A stretch of DNA of 34,410 nucleotides from Syntrophomonadaceae bacterium (lineage in GTDB: Bacteria; Bacillota; Syntrophomonadia; Syntrophomonadales; Syntrophothermaceae): assembly GCA_012719535.1 (NCBI GenBank), contig JAAYAC010000139.1, forward strand, positions 1 through 34,410. Reading direction: 5' to 3'. Each line of letters starts with the position of its first letter. The first letter of the stretch is position 1. Both the position numbers and the translations under genes were made by a program. The notes under the pieces were generated by a model that was not told the DNA's origin, did not search any database, and was given only the letters and a program-made list of their open reading frames with translations. Positions 1 through 8,134 of this stretch are shown here, piece by piece.

Positions 1-2935
1 CACGCCGCTCCCGGGCTTTTACCGTCCAACCGGCATCCGCAGGAAGCACGGCTTCGGCGGTACTGAGGTAGGAGAGCAGAGGCTGAATCTCATTGGCCAG
101 GCCGGCCAGTTCTTCAACCCTCTTCAGGGTGGCAAGGTACGGCTTCTGCTTATTTATATCCCGCTCGGAGTAGCGGAAGTTTTTCAACTTACCGGGAGTG
201 TTAAAAACCAGGAGTGACTCCAGAAACCCTTTTAAACTGGCCAGTTCATCCCTTAAACCGGCTTTCTTTTTCTCATCGAAGAGAGAAATACCCCATAAAG
301 ATAACTCTTGCTGGATCGCCTGCTGGGCTTGCACGGTGCGCTCCAGGAGCTGATCCACCGCTTTCTGAAGCTGCCTTACCCCTTCTTCACGAGTAGATTG
401 ATTGACGACCAGCCCGGGCGGCAGCCCCAAAAATTCAAACAGAGCCTGCAGGGGACCAAGGGGAAGATCCTTGGGACGCTCGATGTGCTTGAACTTGATA
501 AGTTCCTCCAGGGGAACTTTGCCCAGCTCCTCCAGGTTGGAAGCATCTATCTTCTTACCCGGAATGCTTAAAGTAACATCGCCGCTGTAGATCAAGCTCG
601 CCAGGATGACGACCACCCAATCCGGCTCCAATCTGAAACGGGTTTCGTACTCCACACCACGAAAATCGGCAATTATTTCGCCCCGGTTGAGTACCTGGCC
701 GGGACCCTTCCGGTCCAGCTGTCCCAGGATGTATTTGGCATAACGGGAATTTTGCGGCCTTAACTTATCTCCGTCCAGAAGCTCCAGGGCATCGAGGACG
801 GCAGCCCCCTGCCTGGTCCTGATGCTGCCGAGGATCCACTTTATCGCCTCCTGGGCAGCCTGAGGACGGTTCTTTACGGTAATAAGGATGGAGAAGGCCG
901 GGTATTCGGGCGCCAGCTCCTGGAAATAGGGTGCCAGGCAAAGGGAACCCACCAGGTTCACCAGATCCCGAACCGAGGCATGAGGAGTGGCACTGTGCTT
1001 AATCCACTCGACGAATTTCTTGGTTGCTCCCCGATAGGTAACTTCATAAGCTGTGGTGATGTTGTTCCGCAGCCATTCGACTATCTTTTTTAGCTGATCG
1101 TTAGCCTTATTTTCATAAACCTGCCGCGTTCCTTTCGAAGCCGTGCTGGCCATCTCGCTGGCGCCGGCGTAGAACTTAAGGGAACGGTCAAAGTGTTCAT
1201 CACGCTGCACCAGCCGGAAAAACACCTCATCGGGCTTTTTCTCATCCTCAAAGGGCGGCGGGTCAAAGGGCGGCAGGAAGTAGAGGTAAAAGTCCCTGGG
1301 CGGGTGGGCGGTAGAACGCTCGTTGGGAGCCCCAAAGAATAAATACCCTACCCGGGTAGCGTTTTTCTCACGCCCCTCGATTTCGTGCTCCCAAATCTGG
1401 AAATTGGGAACATACGTCGCTTCGGGGCACTCCATGGACCGGGCAAGAGCCTTAAAATAATAGCGGTCCAATTGGCTTGGGGTTAATGTCTCGGCTTTCT
1501 GCTCAATTAGAGAATCAAAGTCGATGTCCTTTTTCAGGTCAAGGTAGTACTGGCCGGTGTCCTGATTCAAAGAAATAAACTGGCCGCTCACTGTCCTTAA
1601 GATTTCACGCAACACGGTATCGATGGTAGTTTTAAGAAACTCGGCATCCTCTTCCGGCAAGGGCAAGTAAAGGCAGAGGTCGTCGCGGAGTTCTTCAGCC
1701 GTGACCCCCAGCGGGCTATAAATATCGCCGGTAGTCAGCCGGTGAACGCTCAAAGCGTGAATGATGCGGAGGGCCACAGGCTTATACTGCGGCCTTGTAA
1801 AGGCCTGCTGGACACGGCTTTCCAGCACCTGGCTCTTCTCAATCACTTCGCGAATGTCCGGATCACTGCGGAAAGAGGGATTGTCCTTTAAGGTTTGCCA
1901 GTAAGAATCATAAGCGATGAGGCCGGGGTCAGTTTCCGGAACTTCTTTGTCCAGGAGTTTTTTCATGGCAAAACTTATGGTTTTCAGCACCTCGCGCTTT
2001 TCGGCTACATAGACCCGCTCAAAAGTTTCCAGGTATGCCGGATGCACGGGGAAGAGAGCGACAAATTCGTCCATGCGCTCGGCCAGGGTGCCGTATAGCT
2101 TGGTGAAGCGCTGCAGGTGCTCCCTTATGAGGGCCTTCTGTCTGTCATTCTTGCGCAATAACCGCTGGGCAACTACGTAGGCTATGTCTTCACGGACAAT
2201 TCGTATCTGCTCAAAGCGGTCTTTGACCCGGCGCAGGGTCTCAGCCACAAACTGAAAGCGCGGGCTGTCGAAAATGGCTTCCTGCACCCCGGCCATGAAG
2301 CGAAACCGGATGAGCCGGCAAATCTCCCCGATTTCTCGCAAGAAGTTTAGGTCGAGGATTAGCTCCTGATCTTTGCGCGTGCGCAGGTAGTCCAGGAGTT
2401 CATCGACAACCAGCAAGAGCCCGTGATCCGGGTAAACTTCCTGGAAAACGTTCATCATCTCAATAAAAAGGGCTTTGTTGTTGGTAACTTTATCGGGTGC
2501 AGGAAAACGGTATTTCACCCCGAGATTAGCCAGCTGTTCTTCCAGCTCGGCGCAAATGATGTTCCTGAGGGACATCGTGGTGGAACCGATCTCGGTCCTG
2601 ATAACCTTGAACTTGCCGGCGATAACCTCCGCTTTTTTAGTCACGGCACGATCCCGTATCTTTTTGGCTAGGTCTGGATATTCCGCTATAGCAGACAGTA
2701 CCGACATTAAATGCGATTTGCCGGTACCATAGTTACCGACAATCAAAAGCCCCTTATTATCCTGGGGATGGTCGTATTGGAGCTGCGGAAAGACAACTTC
2801 AGTAATCTGCTCGGCCATCCGTTGCGAGATCACGTAGCTTTTTACCAACTCACCGGCCCTGCTTTTGGCATCAGCTTCCCGTAACTGCACTATAGTTTCA
2901 ACCGGTTCAAAATGTATCAGGTCAGCGTACTTCAC
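1..2935 (-). CDS. brxC: BREX type 3 P-loop ATPase BrxC (DUF6079-like), C-terminus beyond window
   Basis: A minus-strand frame appears open from a GTG at 2935 to the window edge (about 978 codons; regions spot-translated, not every codon). Near residue 55-75 it has a Walker A motif GNYGTGKSH and further on a Walker B-like [12 protein letters not shown], so it is a large P-loop ATPase. The rest is a long alpha-helical, charged protein with no membrane segment. BrxC/PglY proteins of BREX systems are about 1,200 residues and are needed for phage exclusion and host methylation; this size and motif layout fit. The start lies 30 bases after the stop of brxF, in the brxF-brxC order of type 3 BREX. 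The methylase, helicase and pglZ genes expected next would lie outside the window. Alternative: another DUF499/DUF6079-type defence ATPase. Confidence 0.75.
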   Translation of the reverse strand, partial: MKYADLIHFEPVETIVQLREADAKSRAGELVKSYVISQRMAEQITEVVFPQLQYDHPQDNKGLLIVGNYGTGKSHLMSVLSAIAEYPDLAKKIRDRAVTKKAEVIAGKFKVIRTEIGSTTMSLRNIICAELEEQLANLGVKYRFPAPDKVTNNKALFIEMMNVFQEVYPDHGLLLVVDELLDYLRTRKDQELILDLNFLREIGEICRLIRFRFMAGVQEAIFDSPRFQFVAETLRRVKDRFEQIRIVREDIAYVVAQRLLRKNDRQKALIREHLQRFTKLYGTLAERMDEFVALFPVHPAYLETFERVYVAEKREVLKTISFAMKKLLDKEVPETDPGLIAYDSYWQTLKDNPSFRSDPDIREVIEKSQVLESRVQQAFTRPQYKPVALRIIHALSVHRLTTGDIYSPLGVTAEELRDDLCLYLPLPEEDAEFLKTTIDTVLREILRTVSGQFISLNQDTGQYYLDLKKDIDFDSLIEQKAETLTPSQLDRYYFKALARSMECPEATYVPNFQIWEHEIEGREKNATRVGYLFFGAPNERSTAHPPRDFYLYFLPPFDPPPFEDEKKPDEVFFRLVQRDEHFDRSLKFYAGASEMASTASKGTRQVYENKANDQLKKIVEWLRNNITTAYEVTYRGATKKFVEWIKHSATPHASVRDLVNLVGSLCLAPYFQELAPEYPAFSILITVKNRPQAAQEAIKWILGSIRTRQGAAVLDALELLDGDKLRPQNSRYAKYILGQLDRKGPGQVLNRGEIIADFRGVEYETRFRLEPDWVVVILASLIYSGDVTLSIPGKKIDASNLEELGKVPLEELIKFKHIERPKDLPLGPLQALFEFLGLPPGLVVNQSTREEGVRQLQKAVDQLLERTVQAQQAIQQELSLWGISLFDEKKKAGLRDELASLKGFLESLLVFNTPGKLKNFRYSERDINKQKPYLATLKRVEELAGLANEIQPLLSYLSTAEAVLPADAGWTVKARERR

Positions 2936-2965
2936 AGTCTTTACCCACCTTTTCCTAAAATCTCT

Positions 2966-3424
2966 TTACCCCAGAGGATAAATAAGGGCATCGATTTCAT
3001 AATACTTTCGGTACTCCGGGTGATCTGGCTCCGCATAGACCAGCGCACCGCCCTCGAACTTGCCGTTCCATGCGGCAACGATAGTTCGATTGCGGCTGAC
3101 CTGTTGAAGCAAACGCAAGGGGTCCTGTTGAAGAACAGGATCAAAAAGTACCTCCGTATTATCCAGAAGAACAGTGTCCTTCCCCGTTTCGCCTATGATT
3201 GTCTCTACGATTCTCGGCAGGCGCAACGCTCGTATTTTAGCGGGGTATTCCAGGAGTTTCTGACTCAACATGAGGCTCAGATTAATATAGGGATAACCCT
3301 CATCTTTGGCTATTTGAACGAGAATTTTGGTTTTCCCGGTTGCAGCTGACCCAACCAGTAAAACCAGGCGATAATACCTCGACTGCGCTGCTGCTATTTG
3401 TTTTTTGAGTTCATCGGTTTTCAT
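2966..3424 (-). CDS. brxF: BREX-3 small P-loop protein BrxF
   Basis: This 152-residue protein starts at an ATG and carries a P-loop near its N-terminus (VGSAATGKTK, about residues 25-34) after a hydrophobic strand LVLLVG, and a strand-aspartate VLLDNTE near residue 95 that may be the Walker B acid. Size and pattern match BrxF, the small ATPase-like protein that opens type 3 BREX operons. It sits 38 bases downstream of an AbrB-like gene and 30 bases upstream of brxC on the same strand, so the three are probably cotranscribed. The exact role of BrxF is not established in the family. The assignment rests on size, P-loop and gene order together. Confidence 0.75.
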   Translation of the reverse strand: MKTDELKKQIAAAQSRYYRLVLLVGSAATGKTKILVQIAKDEGYPYINLSLMLSQKLLEYPAKIRALRLPRIVETIIGETGKDTVLLDNTEVLFDPVLQQDPLRLLQQVSRNRTIVAAWNGKFEGGALVYAEPDHPEYRKYYEIDALIYPLG

Positions 3425-3461
3425 GGGAATCCCAACACCTGCCTATATATTCCCTGAATAA

Positions 3462-3677
3462 TCACAGAAAGGACCAGGTTTCAGTAGCTTCCCCAAACTC
3501 ATCTTTCTTGCTGGCGGGAATAATTATCGCCTTTTCCAGGACAACCTTTCCATCGTCTTCGATTTTGAGGAGAAGCCGGTCGCCCTCTTCCATTTCAAGG
3601 GCAGTCCGTATTTCTTTTGGCAGCGTCATTTGACCTTTCGGTCCCATTTTGGGTGCAAAAATCTTCTTTTGGGCCAA
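3462..3677 (-). CDS. AbrB/SpoVT-type DNA-binding protein upstream of brxF
   Basis: A swapped-hairpin AbrB domain is visible: APKMGPKGQMTLPKEIR, then a GD turn (EEGDRLLLK). I place the start at TTG 3677, giving about 71 residues, because AGGTGG lies 5 bases upstream of it; a GTG/ATG-started longer frame reaching 3731 has no such site. Proteins of this kind bind DNA as dimers and act as antitoxins or transition-state-type regulators. No toxin gene follows; brxF follows after 38 bases instead. It may therefore autoregulate or control the BREX operon (inference). It could also be a stranded antitoxin, since the DNA just upstream is full of decayed antitoxin genes. Confidence 0.75.
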   Translation of the reverse strand: MAQKKIFAPKMGPKGQMTLPKEIRTALEMEEGDRLLLKIEDDGKVVLEKAIIIPASKKDEFGEATETWSFL

Positions 3678-3749
3678 GAAAACCACCTGCCAGAAAGTAT
3701 GGAAAACTGGATATGGAGATTTATTCGGCAAGAAAACATGAAAATCCTG

Positions 3750-3983
3750 TTAATAGACAAAGACACCCACCGGTGCCCCGGTATCGAGCTCGCCGTGGAG
3801 GTTCTCAGGAGTGATCCGCTCCAGGAGTTCCGCCAGCTCGGCCTTCTCCTTCCGAATAACAACAGCGTCCTATTTGACCTCTATGGTTACCGGAGCACCT
3901 TCTACGAGTTTCGGTTCTTTGGCCACTTTCTTTGGGACGCGCGCTGCCGCGCTGTTTCCCTGACTCGCCAGCCGCTTCTTCAC
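3750..3983 (-). pseudogene. MazE-like antitoxin interrupted by an in-frame TAG
   Basis: Reading the minus strand from GTG 3983 gives an N-terminal MazE/AbrB signature (QGNSAAARVPKKVAKE, then EGAPVTIEVK). A TAG codon follows at 3872-3870. The same frame continues with DAVVIRKEKAELAELLE and ends with ITPENLHGELDTGAPVG, the typical C-terminal tail of MazE antitoxins that contacts the toxin. The two halves join in one frame with no missing residues, so a single substitution (for example GAG to TAG) explains the break. No MazF-like gene follows; the next gene is the AbrB-like gene at 3677. Stop readthrough or pyrrolysine insertion is a remote alternative. Confidence 0.7.
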
Positions 3984-4279
3984 GCCCCGCATTCCCTTCG
4001 TAGTCAATCCGGAAAATTTCTTTTTTGTCGAAAGGACGGCAAAAAAAAGCCGTCACAGCTGCTTTCTAGTACACGAAAGCAAAGCTCACGGCCCGCACCC
4101 CCTGCACGGTCGGTTCCACATGCGAATTCCGCTAGTTGCCGGGCCTCTTCACCGTTCAGGTAGCGGAAAACTGCAGCAGTCTGAGGTCCGGGAAAACTTC
4201 GGACGGTCAACCGGAGAAATTTCCTATATTTCGTCCGGGGATGTCGAAAGGTATAAAACTATCTTCTTCTCTGAAAATG
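3984..4279. other. Gene-poor decayed stretch
   Basis: I recognise no gene here. Minus-strand frames of 60-80 codons exist but match nothing I know and have no convincing ribosome binding site. A short inverted repeat GACGGC/GCCGTC with an eight-base A/T loop lies at 4033-4052. Given the broken mazE and hicA on either side, this is probably degraded accessory DNA. Confidence 0.4.
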
Positions 4280-4366
4280 TTACGAAAAAAGTTCCCTGGC
4301 CAGGGTTTCTTTAGAGATTAAAAGTTTGGCTAGTTTTTCTCCGCTTATGTCCCGAGGTACTCTCAC
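4280..4366 (-). pseudogene. HicA toxin remnant with the middle deleted
   Basis: A 28-codon frame starts at GTG 4366, overlapping the hicB stop by four bases (GTGA). It begins RVPRDISGEKLAKLL, the usual first helix of HicA mRNA-interferase toxins, and continues straight into ISKETLARELF, which looks like the usual last residues of HicA. The central beta strands with the catalytic histidine are absent. Start, stop and both ends are in frame, so an internal deletion of roughly 45-50 codons is the simplest explanation. The toxin would be inactive, leaving hicB as an orphan. Confidence 0.6.
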
Positions 4367-4575
4367 AACGCCATGACCTCTTCTTTTACGATGTGCAGCC
4401 GGATAATTCGAGGCATATCCTTCTCATTAAAATGGCAGCGCACCGCGTCACGAACAGCAGCCCTTACCTCGTCCAGGTCCTCGCCTTCCGTGCATATGGA
4501 GTGACCGAGGGCTCGTGCCAAATATCCCCCCTCCGGGGCTTCCTCGACCAGAAAGATTATCTCCCTAGCCAACAC
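4363..4575 (-). CDS. hicB: HicB-family antitoxin-like protein
   Basis: This 70-residue protein starts at GTG 4575 behind AAGGGGG. It has the short beta-strand pattern of the HicB partial RNase-H fold (REIIFLVEEAPEGGYLARAL, then the helix EDLDEVRAAVRDAV). In this family HicB neutralises the HicA toxin. Many short HicB-like proteins of Firmicutes lack a DNA-binding tail, as here. Its partner gene overlaps its stop codon but survives only as a deleted remnant, so the antitoxin is probably without a function in toxin neutralisation. The reading frame itself is intact. Confidence 0.7.
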   Translation of the reverse strand: MLAREIIFLVEEAPEGGYLARALGHSICTEGEDLDEVRAAVRDAVRCHFNEKDMPRIIRLHIVKEEVMAL

Positions 4576-4710
4576 AATTCCCCCTTTTCATCCCTGGGCA
4601 GCTCGAAGAACTTACTTTCCTCAAGCAATTCCTAGATAACGGCAAAATCGAGCTCCTCCCCGTGGCCCGAACTATCCCCTCTTCAAGCGCCCGCTCCAAA
4701 CAAAACAAAG

Positions 4711-4748
4711 CCCGCTCCGACAGCACTCGGAACGGGTTTGTTTTTGTT
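4711..4748. terminator. Bidirectional intrinsic terminator
   Basis: The stem CCCGCTCCGA (4711-4720) pairs with TCGGAACGGG (4727-4736) around a six-base loop. On the plus strand it is followed by TTTGTTTTTGTT; on the minus strand by CTTTGTTTTGTTT. It lies downstream of tRNA-Val and upstream of hicB, so it probably ends tRNA-side transcripts. Confidence 0.7.
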
Positions 4749-4877
4749 ACTGGATTTGTTACTGGACTAACTAAGAAATCCCCATAATAGAGATTCTTAG
4801 AAAGACGAGGTTCCATCATCCATAATTTTGCAAATCGCCCAAATCCCGAATTATCAAGGGTTTTGGAATGGAAAAAA

Positions 4878-4952
4878 TGGTGGGCGCTACAAGACTCGAA
4901 CTTGTGACCCCTTCCGCGTCAAGGAAGTGCTCTCCCTCTGAGCTAAGCGCCC
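4878..4952 (-). tRNA. tRNA-Val(GAC)
   Basis: The minus strand folds as a complete 75-base tRNA. The acceptor stem pairs GGGCGCT with AGCGCCC, the D arm contains AGCTCAGAGGGAGAGC, the anticodon stem CTTCC/GGAAG holds the loop TTGACGC with anticodon GAC (valine), and the T arm contains GTTCGAGTC. The discriminator A and CCA end are encoded. Decayed toxin-antitoxin genes and the BREX operon begin just beyond its 3' end, the usual side for tRNA-targeted integration. Confidence 0.95.
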
Positions 4953-5068
4953 TTTTGTTCCAGGATTCGGAACGACCCGCCTCTTACAGTTATATATTAT
5001 CACGAATCTCTCAAAAATCAAGCATCAACTTGAACACCGCCGGTTACCCTCGCTTGAAGGATGTACCA

Positions 5069-5590
5069 TTACCTGGTGGTGGGAGTTAACCTTCTTCCTA
5101 GTTCCCTGAGCTCAGCGGCGAAACTAGAAATCGGCTTACCCTGGCCGATTCCCATGGCAATATCCCGAATGCGCTTTACCAGGTCCGGGTCACTGGTAAC
5201 ATTGACGGAATGAAGGCGAGGCTCGGCCGCTTTCAGTTTTCTTTCTACTTCCATTTTTACCCTGTTGGTCTCCTCTCCTTTTACCTCGGGTTTCAAGTTC
5301 AGACCAACATACGCATTCGGGCGGGGCCCGGTAGTATCGATTACCACGGCCGCTTTGTCAACACCCTCGACTTTTACCGCGTCTTTGGCCAGGCGGTCGG
5401 CAACGCGTTTGGCTTCCTGGGTGGTCATCATGGAAGATACGGGCTTTTTCGCCGGTGTGGGTGTCTCAACAGACGGCCTGGGGGTTGGGCTGGGGGCCGG
5501 TTTCTTGGCTTTTTCGGCACAACCTCCCGCCATAAACACACACAGGCCCAGTATGGTCACCACTCGTACCATCTTGTTGTTTAACAACAC
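5069..5590 (-). CDS. YhcN/YlaJ-type sporulation lipoprotein
   Basis: The 173-residue product starts at GTG 5590, seven bases after GGAGGTGA. A hydrophobic signal segment (ILGLCVFMAGG) ends at a lipobox cysteine (GGC, near residue 24), so it is probably a lipid-anchored extracytoplasmic protein. A proline/threonine-rich linker (about residues 30-52) leads into the conserved domain: AKRVADRLAKDAVKVEGV, VVIDTTG, AYVGLNL, then a predicted helix and a VTSDPDLVKRI segment. This is the YhcN/YlaJ pattern; members are spore or forespore membrane lipoproteins of spore-forming Firmicutes. It is divergent from the deacetylase gene at 5738, which also suggests sporulation or envelope work. Confidence 0.8.
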   Translation of the reverse strand: MLLNNKMVRVVTILGLCVFMAGGCAEKAKKPAPSPTPRPSVETPTPAKKPVSSMMTTQEAKRVADRLAKDAVKVEGVDKAAVVIDTTGPRPNAYVGLNLKPEVKGEETNRVKMEVERKLKAAEPRLHSVNVTSDPDLVKRIRDIAMGIGQGKPISSFAAELRELGRRLTPTTR

Positions 5591-5737
5591 GTAATCGTCA
5601 CCTCCTTTCCTTAAGAATTAGTTTGGGGAAAAAAAAGTGCATTAACACTGGTAATAGTTGACATGGAAAAACAGAATAAATACTCCCTGCTAAATCCTAA
5701 TAGAATATAGAAACAGGTTAGAAGGAGTGAATCAGGT

Positions 5738-6487
5738 TTGGCTGTCATCATCATCAAGAAGCGGACCCTGTGCATGGTACTGACCTTGTTGCTGGCCCTG
5801 GCCTTATTATTTGCAACCTACCAATTCTCCTATCACCCCCGGCTGGTTCAGTCCGTGAACCAGCCACACATAATACGTGATGTAAAGGTAACCAGGAAAG
5901 CGGTAGCCTTCACTTTTGATGACGGCCCCGATCCTCAGGGAACCCTGGCTATTCTAAAGGTCCTGAAAAAACATCAAGCGAAGGCCACCTTCTTCATGGT
6001 CGGGACCCAGGTCAGGAAGTATCCGGAGGTGGCCAGGCAGGTAGCACGGGAAGGCCACGAAATCGGCAATCACGGTTACCATCACAACTACAGGACATAC
6101 TGTAATTTGGAGCAAGCCCTGCATGACATCAAACTAAATGAAGCTCTCATCCACTCGATTACCGGTCAACGGCCAAAGCTTCTCCGTCCTCCGGGGGGAT
6201 TCCTGGCGGATGGGCTGGTTGAAAGTAGTCAGAAACACGGTTTTAATATCGTCTTCTGGTCATGGATTCAAGACACCAAGGACTGGAAAAATCCGCCGGC
6301 TCACAGGCAGGCGGAGCACATTTTGCGGAACATAAAACCCGGCCAGATCCTCATCTTTCATGACGGCGGGGGAGAGCGTACGCAAACAGTAGAAACCCTG
6401 GACATGTGCCTGGAGAGACTGGCCGTGGAAGGATACCGGTTCGTCACGATCAGCGAACTTTTGCGCATGGAACGACACCTGGAATAA
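5738..6487 (+). CDS. Polysaccharide deacetylase (NodB domain), membrane-anchored
   Basis: The 249-residue protein has an N-terminal membrane segment (about residues 10-30) and a NodB domain outside. Visible motifs are TFDDGPD (residues 59-65, metal-binding aspartates 61/62), HGYHH (112-116, metal histidines), RPPG (150-153) and IFHDGG (206-211). Such enzymes remove acetyl groups from peptidoglycan or other N-acetylated glycans. The start is TTG 5738, ten bases after AAGGAG; an ATG 36 bases on would still keep the membrane segment. It precedes a second, PdaB-like deacetylase by about 100 bases on the same strand. A TTGACA at 5658-5663 may be a -35 box, but no convincing -10 follows. Confidence 0.9.
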   Translation: MAVIIIKKRTLCMVLTLLLALALLFATYQFSYHPRLVQSVNQPHIIRDVKVTRKAVAFTFDDGPDPQGTLAILKVLKKHQAKATFFMVGTQVRKYPEVARQVAREGHEIGNHGYHHNYRTYCNLEQALHDIKLNEALIHSITGQRPKLLRPPGGFLADGLVESSQKHGFNIVFWSWIQDTKDWKNPPAHRQAEHILRNIKPGQILIFHDGGGERTQTVETLDMCLERLAVEGYRFVTISELLRMERHLE

Positions 6488-6589
6488 AGCAGAATAGGGG
6501 TAAATATCTATTTAAGTAGAATATCTGTACCTGTTCCTTAACAGGCAACGGACTCTAAAAACCAGTGCGGATAAGGGGGAGATAGCGTC

Positions 6590-7324
6590 ATGAAACCCGT
6601 GATCTTTGGGTTTTATCACATCAGCCGGAGAACCAAACTGGCTGTCATTGCCCTGGTGGCCGCTATGTTCTTGACCACCAGCGTGGTCTACGTACAGGCC
6701 TATCACAAACTTAAACCGATTTACGAGGTCCCGACCTCCAAGAAAGTCCTGGCTCTGACCTTTGACATCAGCTGGGGAAACCAAACACCCATGCCGGTTA
6801 TCGAAATTCTCCAGCAGGAGAAAATCAAGTGCACTTTTTTTCTTTCGGGTCCCTGGGTTAAGCAATACCCGGACATCCCAAAACGCATAAAAGAAGACGG
6901 TCATGAAATAGGCAGCCATGGCCACCGCCATATCAATTTATCCACCCTATCCCGCGAGGAGATAAAGAAAGAAATCAAACAGGCCCATGCCAGCATTAAG
7001 GAGGTTACCGGGGTTGACGCTGAGCTGATTCGAACCCCCAATGGAGATTACAACGATGAGGTCATCAAGGCAGCGGAAGAATGCGGGTACAAGGTAATTC
7101 AATGGAGTACGGACTCCCTGGACTGGATGAACCCCGGGGTGGATACTATTGTCGAACGGGTAAAGAAGAAAGCCCACCCGGGAGACATTATACTCATGCA
7201 TGCCAGCGATACCTGCAAGCAGACCACGGAAGCTTTGCCCATGGTCATTAAGGAACTAAAAAAGCAAGGCTATGAATTTGTAACCGTATCCGAACTATTG
7301 AAAGAGGCCGACAGGACTCAATAA
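6590..7324 (+). CDS. pdaB: PdaB-like sporulation polysaccharide deacetylase
   Basis: This 244-residue protein has an N-terminal membrane segment (about residues 17-36) and a NodB domain. The first motif reads TFDISWG (57-63) instead of TFDDGP; this variant marks the PdaB subfamily. The metal-binding SHGHRH (109-114) and a late ILMHAS are present. PdaB is needed to keep spores intact after release in Bacillus; its substrate is less certain than that of PdaA, and loss of the second motif-1 aspartate may affect catalysis. The ATG follows a GGGGGAG site. A small hairpin CCTGTT/AACAGG lies in the spacer after the previous deacetylase. Confidence 0.85.
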   Translation: MKPVIFGFYHISRRTKLAVIALVAAMFLTTSVVYVQAYHKLKPIYEVPTSKKVLALTFDISWGNQTPMPVIEILQQEKIKCTFFLSGPWVKQYPDIPKRIKEDGHEIGSHGHRHINLSTLSREEIKKEIKQAHASIKEVTGVDAELIRTPNGDYNDEVIKAAEECGYKVIQWSTDSLDWMNPGVDTIVERVKKKAHPGDIILMHASDTCKQTTEALPMVIKELKKQGYEFVTVSELLKEADRTQ

Positions 7325-7408
7325 CTCCTGGCCAACCTGCGCACAGGGTGGTGCCTCCAGCGCCAATGTTGTATAATATTGGTTGAGTTACGAGCGGAGG
7401 TGGACCTT

Positions 7409-7699
7409 GTGGAGTGTGTGTTTTGCGGGCACCAGCAAGAAGCCGGAGCATTCTGTACCAATTGCGGAATGAGGATGTACCGGGAAGACGAACTGGACCA
7501 GGCATTGACCGAGATGGTGGGTGAACTCAGCCGTGATTTCACCTGGCAAAGCCAGTTAGTCGACAACTCCCGGCTAATACGCCGCAAATCCAAGAAGAAG
7601 CCTCGGCACACATTGAAACGGGTAACCGGCCAAAGGTTTTACCGGATCCGAGCAGCCAGCTCTTGGGAGCCAGAAATTGGGCAGCCACGTAATGAATAG
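7409..7699 (+). CDS. Small zinc-ribbon protein
   Basis: The product has about 96 residues and opens with a treble-clef or ribbon motif CVFCGHQQEAGAFCTNCG (two CxxC pairs), followed by a charged, basic C-terminus (RRKSKKKPRH). I chose GTG 7409 because GGAGGTGG lies five bases upstream; the longer frame from 7379 would place this site inside the gene. A TATAAT sequence at 7372-7377 is a plausible -10 box, although no good -35 is seen. The ribbon suggests nucleic-acid or protein binding; no specific function can be assigned. Confidence 0.7.
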   Translation: MECVFCGHQQEAGAFCTNCGMRMYREDELDQALTEMVGELSRDFTWQSQLVDNSRLIRRKSKKKPRHTLKRVTGQRFYRIRAASSWEPEIGQPRNE

Positions 7700-7739
7700 G
7701 CCGTTTTTCGCCCACCCATACTAACCAAAGGGGTGGTCA

Positions 7740-8019
7740 TGGTGAAAAACATCCTTATTGCAGACCGACCAGTTCGGGCACTACAGGGCAGGCGAACTCT
7801 ATTCTGGGTAATCTTGGCTCTGGCGGAGTATTTATCCGCTACCTTCTGGTAGCCGGTTGTCTCCTCCTGACCATGACCCACCTGGTAGAAGGGTATGTTG
7901 CCACAGCTTGCGGGGTCATAGCCGTGGTTGAACTGGTAACCGCCCTGCTCCGGTACTCCCCGCTGTATGACCTGTATTACAACTTACGCCCTGACAAAAC
8001 TAAACCCAGGAATTCATAA
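7740..8019 (+). pseudogene. DUF2892-like small membrane protein, frameshifted
   Basis: From ATG 7740 the first frame reads MVKNILIADRPVRALQG, like the N-terminus of DUF2892 proteins (NxxxxDRxxR), but stops after 38 codons. A second frame, shifted by one base near 7790, continues without a start codon to TAA 8019 and contains a hydrophobic segment (FIRYLLVAGCLLLT), a second one, and LVTALLRYSPLYDLY, resembling the family's closing TALxxxCPLY motif. Together the two frames make a typical small two-helix membrane protein. A real frameshift or a sequencing error would both explain it. The family assignment is tentative. Confidence 0.4.
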
Positions 8020-8023
8020 GTCT

Positions 8024-8046
8024 GGGGGGCATCGCCCCCCTCTTTA
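8024..8046 (+). terminator. Intrinsic terminator
   Basis: GGGGGGC (8024-8030) pairs with GCCCCCC (8034-8040) around an ATC loop, followed by TCTTTAT. It follows the frameshifted small membrane protein gene and precedes the MFS gene. Confidence 0.75.
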
Positions 8047-8134
8047 TATGTCAGGATGGGGAAACCACAAAAGGAATACCCTCCTGTGCGGAGAATACTC
8101 GTAATATATAACACCAGTTCAGGGAGGATTGGCG

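Noticed and set aside
4033-4052. GACGGC/GCCGTC inverted repeat as a terminator
   Set aside because: The T or A run is in the loop, not after the stem, so it is not a normal intrinsic terminator.
3805-4210. Minus-strand frames of 68-83 codons as possible genes
   Set aside because: They have no ribosome binding site or recognisable motif, and the frame at 3805-4056 runs antisense-by-frame over the mazE-like sequence, which is clearly the older coding frame.
5652-5700. Promoter with TTGACA at 5658 before the first deacetylase gene
   Set aside because: The -35 is perfect but the -10 at the proper distance (TACTCC) is poor; a sporulation sigma factor may be used instead, which I could not identify.
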